From positions 1 to 46,465 of the forward strand of contig CAZOOA010000016.1 in assembly GCA_964581355.1 (NCBI GenBank): 46,465 bases of DNA, written 5' to 3'. The notes beneath the pieces were generated by a model. That model was given only the letters and a program-made list of their open reading frames with translations, was not told the DNA's origin and ran no database searches. Shown piece by piece: positions 41,087 to 46,465 of the stretch (the first letter of the stretch is position 1; each line of letters opens with the position of its first letter). This stretch comes from CAZOOA01 sp964581355 (GTDB lineage: Bacteria > Bacillota > Dethiobacteria > DTU022 > UBA8154). Made by a program: the position numbers and the translations under genes.

Positions 41087-43726
41087 TTGTTTTTAAAAAA
41101 CCGGTTTTCCATCAAAAGCGAGGTCTTTTACCTGGGCCTGCTATCGTCCCTGCTGATCCTGTTGGTTTTTGGTATTCTTATTCTGTCCAGCCTCTTCAAC
41201 ATCAGCATCGACAAAGCCAGGCAATCAATCAAAGAAGCCAATCATCAGATCAGCATTTTTACAGAAGGCTATTTTGCCGACATTACCAATACCATTGAAG
41301 CACTATCAAAAAGCACGGACATTGTCATGGCCATGGAAGACGAAGCAGCCAAGCAAAGGGCACTAAAAACCTACCAGGATCATCATGAAACAAACCCCGC
41401 CATCGCCTACATTTATTCCGGCTACGAAAACGGGCACCTTTTGATCAATGACTACACCCCACCCGAAGGGTTTGACCCCAGGGAAAGACCCTGGTATGTG
41501 GCCGCTGTTAACAAGAATCCTGAAATCTCCATCGGACTGCCCTACCGGGAAGCGTTGACCGACGAGTGGCTCCTGTCACAATCGAAAGTGCTCCGGGATA
41601 CCCGGGGCCATACTGTGGGTGTCATCGCTATCGACGTGTCCCTGGAAAAGGTTGTAAACCTGCTGCGCGAGCGGCATTTGTACTCCTCCCAGCGCAGTTA
41701 TGTTGTTGACCAGCAGGGTACCATTATCATCCACCCGGAAGAAGAATTCGTCGGAGACACCATTTCAGAAATCAGGGATCAAATTACCAAGGAACAGGGA
41801 GCCCTGTCCTATTCAAACAATAATACAAGGATGTGGGGCCACTACAGCACCATCGCGTCCACGGACTGGGTCTTTGTTACCGACGTAGAGCGCCGGGAGG
41901 TCCTGGGTCCCGTCGTCTCCAATATCGTTCTCTATATCTTCAGCGTCACTCTCCTGGCAGCGGTACTGGGTATGGCCCAGAGCAAAATCTTTGGCAAGCG
42001 GTTTGCGGAACCTTTGACCGAACTGGGAAAAAGAATTTCCTCCATATCCCGGGGGGATTCGCTCCAGGAAACCACTTACGAACACTCCAACCATGAAATC
42101 GCTACCATCGCCAGCAACATTGAAAAACTGGCCGAGCGTTCGTTAAGCAAAAAGGCCAACGAATTAAAAACCATCATCGAGTCTGTAGAAGATGGAATCC
42201 TGGTTGTGAACACAGACCGGAAAGTCGTCTATCTCAACTCCCGGTTTAAAGAAATGTGGCAGATGCCTGATGATGTTTCAGCCATGGAAGATGATCAAGT
42301 CTTTATCCATGCAGCTGCAGAACAAGTCAAAGGCCCGGAATCTTTTACTGAAAGGATAGAAGAGCTCTACAGCTGCGACCAGAACAGCCTGGACACCCTC
42401 TATTTTAAGGATGAGAGGGTGTTTGAGCGCTTCTCCTGCCCCCTCCTGGAAGCAGGTCAGGTTGCAGGCAGGCTGTGGAGTTTCCGTGATATTACCGAAA
42501 GAAAGCGGGCCGAGCAGAAAATCACCGATTATACCCTGGAGCTGGAATTAAAGGGGATCGAACTGGAAGAGCTTTACCGCCAGCTGGACCGGGAGATGGA
42601 AAAAGCCCGGCATATCCATGAGCGCACTCTGCCGGAAACTCTGCCCTTGGCCCCGGGGGTTTCCCTGGCTGCACACTACCAGCCGGCTCAAAAGCTGGGA
42701 GGGGATTTTTATGATGCCTTCCAGGTAGACAACAAACTCATTATATACCTTTCTGATGTATCCGGACACGGCCTGGACGGGGCCATGCTCAGCGTTTTTG
42801 TCAAGGAAACCATTGACAGCTACGTCAACCTGAAACCCGATCAACTTGCGCCCCCCAAAATGCTCCAGCACCTGAACCGGCAATTCCGCCGGAAAAACTA
42901 TCCCCGGGAGTATTTCGTCTGTATTTTCCTGGTTGTCTTTGACCTGGAGACCAGAGAGCTGTCTTACACGGGGGCAGGCTTTCAGGCCTTCCCTACGCTT
43001 CGCCTGGATAATCAGCAGCAGATGAGCCTGGATAGCGAGGGGCCGCCGGTTTCGGCTGCTTTTCCCCCGGAACTGATGAATTTCCAGGAAAACAAAGTAA
43101 CCCTGGAGCCAGGTTCGACCATCCTGTTCAGCACCGATGGTTTGTATGAACAATATACCGACGGCCAGTTCTATCAAAGCAGGGCTGAGCATGTTTTCTC
43201 CGAGCACTGCCACCTGCCTCCCGCTTTAATTGTCCCGGCTATCAACGAGGATTTTCGTCGGTTCGCAGGGGATACTTTCCAGCCTGACGACGATATTACC
43301 TTCCTGGTTATGCAGCTGGATCCACCGGGGATCAACAAGCTGTACCTTGAGCTGGAAAGCCAACCGAAAGAGCTAAACCGGCTCTACCAGGAGGTTTTAC
43401 CCTTCCTGGAACACCTGGACCACTTGCAAGATGCAGAGTTTTTTTTCTCGGCCCTCTATGAACTGACAGTTAATGGAATGGAACACGGCAACCGGCTTGA
43501 CCTTTTGAAAAAGGTGTTTTTGGAGATAATAATTGCAGAGGAGTATATCCTGGCTGCAGTGCAGGACCAGGGAGAAGGGTTTGATTGGCGCGCTGCCCTG
43601 GAGGCTCCCCTGGAACTGGAAGGCAAACAGGAGCGGGGACGCGGCCTGGCCATGTCCCGGCTGCTCTGCGACCAGCTCTGTTACAACAACCGCGGCAACC
43701 GGGCCATCGTGCTAAAAAAAATATAA
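41087..43726 (+). CDS. Cache-PAS-PP2C phosphatase fused to an RsbW-like kinase domain
   Basis: An 879-residue paralogue of the phosphatase at 35914-38184, collinear from the N-terminus (FLKNRFSIKSE versus LFNNRPSIKSE) through the PP2C domain (GGDFYDAF, LSDVSGHGLDGAM, FSTDGLYE, DDDITFLVMQ). The dCache site has F129 in place of the first Tyr but keeps R134, W136, Y137, Y153 and D183. It adds about 130 residues forming a GHKL ATPase of the RsbW/SpoIIAB type: N-box YELTVNGMEHGN, DQGEGFDW and RGRGLAMSRL. So opposing phosphatase and kinase activities are joined in one chain. No STAS substrate gene or sigma factor is in the window. TTG 41087 has AAAGGA 8 nt upstream. Confidence 0.9.
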   Translation: MFLKNRFSIKSEVFYLGLLSSLLILLVFGILILSSLFNISIDKARQSIKEANHQISIFTEGYFADITNTIEALSKSTDIVMAMEDEAAKQRALKTYQDHHETNPAIAYIYSGYENGHLLINDYTPPEGFDPRERPWYVAAVNKNPEISIGLPYREALTDEWLLSQSKVLRDTRGHTVGVIAIDVSLEKVVNLLRERHLYSSQRSYVVDQQGTIIIHPEEEFVGDTISEIRDQITKEQGALSYSNNNTRMWGHYSTIASTDWVFVTDVERREVLGPVVSNIVLYIFSVTLLAAVLGMAQSKIFGKRFAEPLTELGKRISSISRGDSLQETTYEHSNHEIATIASNIEKLAERSLSKKANELKTIIESVEDGILVVNTDRKVVYLNSRFKEMWQMPDDVSAMEDDQVFIHAAAEQVKGPESFTERIEELYSCDQNSLDTLYFKDERVFERFSCPLLEAGQVAGRLWSFRDITERKRAEQKITDYTLELELKGIELEELYRQLDREMEKARHIHERTLPETLPLAPGVSLAAHYQPAQKLGGDFYDAFQVDNKLIIYLSDVSGHGLDGAMLSVFVKETIDSYVNLKPDQLAPPKMLQHLNRQFRRKNYPREYFVCIFLVVFDLETRELSYTGAGFQAFPTLRLDNQQQMSLDSEGPPVSAAFPPELMNFQENKVTLEPGSTILFSTDGLYEQYTDGQFYQSRAEHVFSEHCHLPPALIVPAINEDFRRFAGDTFQPDDDITFLVMQLDPPGINKLYLELESQPKELNRLYQEVLPFLEHLDHLQDAEFFFSALYELTVNGMEHGNRLDLLKKVFLEIIIAEEYILAAVQDQGEGFDWRAALEAPLELEGKQERGRGLAMSRLLCDQLCYNNRGNRAIVLKKI

Positions 43727-43766
43727 CAGCCATGTAGTGAAATATGTTATAATATAATAACTATTT

Positions 43767-43866
43767 NNNNNNNNNNNNNNNNNNNNNNNNNNNNNNNNNN
43801 NNNNNNNNNNNNNNNNNNNNNNNNNNNNNNNNNNNNNNNNNNNNNNNNNNNNNNNNNNNNNNNNNN
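43767..43866. other. Assembly gap (100 N)
   Basis: Exactly 100 undetermined bases, the usual placeholder for a gap of unknown size. The order of what lies on either side depends on scaffolding. AT-rich sequence with a TATAAT (43749-43754) precedes the gap, perhaps a promoter for the gene lost in it. Confidence 0.97.
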
Positions 43867-43868
43867 AA

Positions 43869-43955
43869 GAAGCACTTGACAAGCACTGCCTCACTGACAG
43901 TGCCTGGAAAGACTGCTGGGTGTACACCCGCAGCGAAGACACAAAAATGTATTAA
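43869..43955 (+). CDS. 3' end of an unknown gene cut by the gap
   Basis: The frame from 43869 encodes 28 residues (EALDKHCLTDSAWKDC...SEDTKMY) to a TAA at 43953-43955. The composition is protein-like and a strong terminator starts 30 bp after the stop, so this is probably the C-terminus of a real gene. I cannot identify it. Confidence 0.55.
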   Translation, partial: EALDKHCLTDSAWKDCWVYTRSEDTKMY

Positions 43956-43984
43956 TTCTCCCTGCAAAACAAGCTGTTTTTCTC

Positions 43985-44015
43985 AATATCACCCCAAAGG
44001 GTGATATTCTTTTTT
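43985..44015 (+). terminator. Rho-independent terminator after the gap
   Basis: AATATCACCC (43985-43994) pairs perfectly with GGGTGATATT (43999-44008), followed by CTTTTTT. Confidence 0.92.
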
Positions 44016-44085
44016 CTCCCGGGGGAGTAAAATATACTCAATATATTTCGGAGAACAGTACTCTAATGAAATGAGGATAGCTACT

Positions 44086-46465
44086 ATGCACAATGATTCT
44101 CCCATGCATAATTCTGGCAGGTTTGAACTATGGCGCCGTTTACTGCTCTTGTTGTTTTTTGCCATCGGGATGTGGCTTTTCATGTACGCCTCTCCTGCCC
44201 CTTTGGTCAGAATGGATATTGTGGACTTCGCCCGGGAGCAGGAACGGGAGACCAGCGGCCATTTTGTGACTGACCAGCAGGTGCACCTGGCTGCTCTGCC
44301 CCTGCAGGAATACATAGACACTGTCACCGATGGCGCCCTGGTGGAACTGGAGGGGACCCGGTGGAATGATTTTCTTGAGCAGGCCGGTGCTGCCGCCGCA
44401 GGTCGTCCTTCACCCCAGTGGGAAAAACGCATTCCGGCAGACGATCTGGAATGGGGCCGGATCCGGTCCATCTTTTTCCGGCCGGAGGAAGAGCCTGTGG
44501 CCGGGCTTCTTTCGCATTTGGTAAGCCCAAATGAACCTGTACACCTGAAAGGGCCGGGCAGCGCGGAGGAGTCCCTGTACCTGCGCATGCGATATATCTC
44601 TTTCACCCACGACAATTTCTCCCCCGGCAGCGGCTATACCGGGATCAACGAGCCGCCCTCCAGCTTTTTCCGTCCTTACCGCCCCTACAGCTACCTGTTT
44701 TTTCTGGCGGGCCTGCTGCTTTATTTTTTCCTGCCCAAGCCGCGCCGCGCCCCCGAGGCCATGCATTACTCCAGGGGTTCGGTGATTGGCGCCGACCTGG
44801 CAAGCGTGATTCTTTTTGTGCCCTTTTTTGGCCTGCCCCTGCTGATCATGGGCGGTTCCGTCCAGGCCCTGACAGGCTTTTTGCCTGCAACCCTGATCTT
44901 CTGGGGGATGGCCCTGTTCAGCCTCTGGCTGGTATTTATCTCCGCCTGGTACGCCAGCTTTACCCTTACCCTGGATGATCAGCACTTAACTCTCTCCCAC
45001 TACGGGGGCGAGCGCCGCATCCCCTGGCAGGATTTTACCTCTTTCCAGCCGGCAGAAAAACGCTATCCCCGCTGGCTGGTGCTTTTAACACTTTTATCGG
45101 CCTTGACCGCCAGAGGTTCAGAGCAGGCAGGAGCCGCCGGCCGGGCAGCTTTGGCCGTATCATCGATAAACTGCGGCACCCGGCTCCACCACCGCGACGG
45201 CAGCTATGTGGATATCTGGCAAACCAACGCCATGGGGGGGCAGATCCTGCGCGGCGCGTACAAACTGGAGTCCATGCTGCAGCAGGCCGGGGTGAAGGAA
45301 AACCCGGAAAAGGTTGTAGATTACACGCTTTCTTTTGCTTCCAAAAGCGGGGATGGCCGCGCTAGAAAACAGTGGCGCACCACCGGGATTGCGCTAATGG
45401 TTTTCGGTCTCTTCGTTCTGGCCAGTTTCTATCATACCAACCAGAGCATGCAGCAGGCCCTTGCCTTTGAGGGCTCTGACGGGGAGGAGCAGCAGGAGAC
45501 AGAATTCCCTGAGCCGGAGTACCCGGAATTTGGCGGGCTTGCCGCAGAAGAAGCAGAAGCAGCCTGGATGGAGATCTTTGGGGGAGACTTAAGGGACTTT
45601 GGAGCCAGCAGCATTATGAACCGGGATGGGGAATACATCACCGCCGGCGCAACATCCTCTTTCGGGTCTTTCTCCCCGGTCCTGTACCTGGTGGCGGCAG
45701 ACGAAAATGGGGAGCTATTATGGGAAACGACCCATCAAGTGCCACAGGACTGTAATCCATCCTGCATAATCCAGACAGCAGACGGGGGATATGCCGTTAC
45801 AGTCACCGCGGGAGATTATTCCAGCCGGCGGGCCTACCTGATCAAGACCGATTCCCAGGGTGAACTGGAGTGGCGTAAAGGCGCCTCCCGGGAAGAGCAC
45901 AGCGCCGGCCTCAGCCTGGTGGAAAATTCCCAGGGAGAATTAATCGTTGCCGGCAACAGGGGCGATCACAGTTTTTTACAGAAAACCGATCCAGCCGGGG
46001 AAGAAAAATGGCAGACAACCCTGGGGATTGACTGGAGCGCAAGTAATGCAAACCAGGTTTTACTTCTTCCCGAAGAGGGCTACCTGGTCATCGGTTCAGT
46101 GCTTAACGCCGGGGCAACGTACTGGGATGTCTACCTGGCCCGGGTCGACACCGATGGCAGCATTGAATGGGAAAGGACTTACGGTGAAACCGGCGAGGAA
46201 CGGGGGCGGGCAGGTGTGCTCCTGGAAAACGGCGACGTGATTATCACCGGCTACAAAAAATCTGAACAAGCTGCCTTTGAAGAAGTTTACCTGCTGGCAG
46301 TGGACCGGGAAGGTGAAATGCTCTGGGAGAACACTTACCCGAGCCCGGAACACGACGGCAACGGCATTGCCATCCAGCAAAGGCCCGGCGGCGGGTACCT
46401 GGTCCTGGCCAACTCCTTCCACCCCTCTCTTTACACCCGGGCATCCCTTCTACTGGTTGATTCCC
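44086..46465 (+). CDS. Membrane protein with C-terminal beta-propeller repeats (partial, runs off the end)
   Basis: An open frame of at least 793 residues, with no stop before the window ends. TM1 is at about 18-35, followed by an extracellular-looking region of about 165 residues. Three more TM segments lie at about 201-217, 239-260 and 264-290. A short domain containing LTLSHYGGERRIPWQDF looks like a PH-like membrane-protein domain. TM5 (about 433-450) precedes an acidic linker and a long repeat region from about 490. Its units share W..T.G....D.G.(Y)I.AG...S.G and YL.K.D..GE..W, the pattern of PQQ-like/Kelch-type seven-bladed propellers (QTADGGYAVTVTAGD, GYLVIGSVLNAG, GDVIITGYKKS). GAGGAT is 7 nt before ATG 44086; ATG 44071 is in frame. 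I do not recognise a named family; it may be a surface sensor or binding protein. Confidence 0.8.
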   Translation, partial: MHNDSPMHNSGRFELWRRLLLLLFFAIGMWLFMYASPAPLVRMDIVDFAREQERETSGHFVTDQQVHLAALPLQEYIDTVTDGALVELEGTRWNDFLEQAGAAAAGRPSPQWEKRIPADDLEWGRIRSIFFRPEEEPVAGLLSHLVSPNEPVHLKGPGSAEESLYLRMRYISFTHDNFSPGSGYTGINEPPSSFFRPYRPYSYLFFLAGLLLYFFLPKPRRAPEAMHYSRGSVIGADLASVILFVPFFGLPLLIMGGSVQALTGFLPATLIFWGMALFSLWLVFISAWYASFTLTLDDQHLTLSHYGGERRIPWQDFTSFQPAEKRYPRWLVLLTLLSALTARGSEQAGAAGRAALAVSSINCGTRLHHRDGSYVDIWQTNAMGGQILRGAYKLESMLQQAGVKENPEKVVDYTLSFASKSGDGRARKQWRTTGIALMVFGLFVLASFYHTNQSMQQALAFEGSDGEEQQETEFPEPEYPEFGGLAAEEAEAAWMEIFGGDLRDFGASSIMNRDGEYITAGATSSFGSFSPVLYLVAADENGELLWETTHQVPQDCNPSCIIQTADGGYAVTVTAGDYSSRRAYLIKTDSQGELEWRKGASREEHSAGLSLVENSQGELIVAGNRGDHSFLQKTDPAGEEKWQTTLGIDWSASNANQVLLLPEEGYLVIGSVLNAGATYWDVYLARVDTDGSIEWERTYGETGEERGRAGVLLENGDVIITGYKKSEQAAFEEVYLLAVDREGEMLWENTYPSPEHDGNGIAIQQRPGGGYLVLANSFHPSLYTRASLLLVDS

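Noticed and set aside
43989..44615. Minus-strand frame of about 200 codons after the gap
   Set aside because: It overlaps the start of a long plus-strand protein with clear membrane segments and a ribosome site, and includes a terminator hairpin.

Overview
The window looks like a chromosomal contig from an anaerobic, Gram-positive clostridial member of the Bacillota. The signs are strong Shine-Dalgarno sites with frequent TTG and GTG starts, a tungsten-type aldehyde:ferredoxin oxidoreductase with a polyferredoxin partner, a giant 2-hydroxyacyl-CoA dehydratase activase-like protein, an Asp23/Gls24 protein, and copper-amine-oxidase-like surface domains. I cannot name the genus. A run of exactly 100 N (43767-43866) is an assembly gap. 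No tRNA, rRNA, CRISPR array or intact transposase gene was seen.

Layout. (1) 0.1-8.3 kb: thiamine salvage genes thiD, thiM and thiE plus rnhA. Between thiD and thiM sits an apparent operon of a GbsR-type regulator, a four-cluster ferredoxin, an aldehyde:ferredoxin oxidoreductase and an iron alcohol dehydrogenase. (2) 8.4-15.6 kb: lgt, a roughly 1,500-residue tandem CoA-dehydratase-activase protein, a 65-residue membrane protein, and a DUF432/MscS pair. (3) 15.9-19.4 kb: a MerR regulator with an acyl-CoA ligase and an acyl-CoA dehydrogenase (fatty or branched acid activation and oxidation). (4) 20-26.2 kb: single-gene units, namely a glycine-betaine-type binding lipoprotein, an isochorismatase-like hydrolase, a secreted subtilisin, Gls24, a nitroreductase and a beta-carbonic anhydrase. 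(5) 26.2-30.5 kb, minus strand: a two-component cluster. (6) 30.9-33.3 kb: glgC, a universal stress protein and a phosphodiesterase. (7) 33.8-43.7 kb, plus strand: a large signalling block. It holds a diguanylate cyclase whose receiver has lost its phospho-acceptor, a receiver joined to a degenerate GGDEF domain that keeps the RxxD I-site, two paralogous Cache-PAS-PP2C phosphatases (one fused to an RsbW-like kinase domain), and a hybrid histidine kinase between them. (8) After the gap: the tail of one gene with its terminator, then a membrane-anchored beta-propeller protein that runs off the end.

How it fits together. Several pieces point to osmotic or stress physiology: a GbsR-like regulator, a betaine binding protein, MscS with DUF432, a universal stress protein and a partner-switching phosphatase/kinase. 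The most unusual part is block 7, which could couple amino-acid-type Cache sensing, c-di-GMP output and reading, and an RsbU/RsbW-like switch. The intergenic regions in the first 20 kb carry a family of palindromic repeats sharing the core AGAACCGT, plus one probable relic of an IS200/IS605 end.
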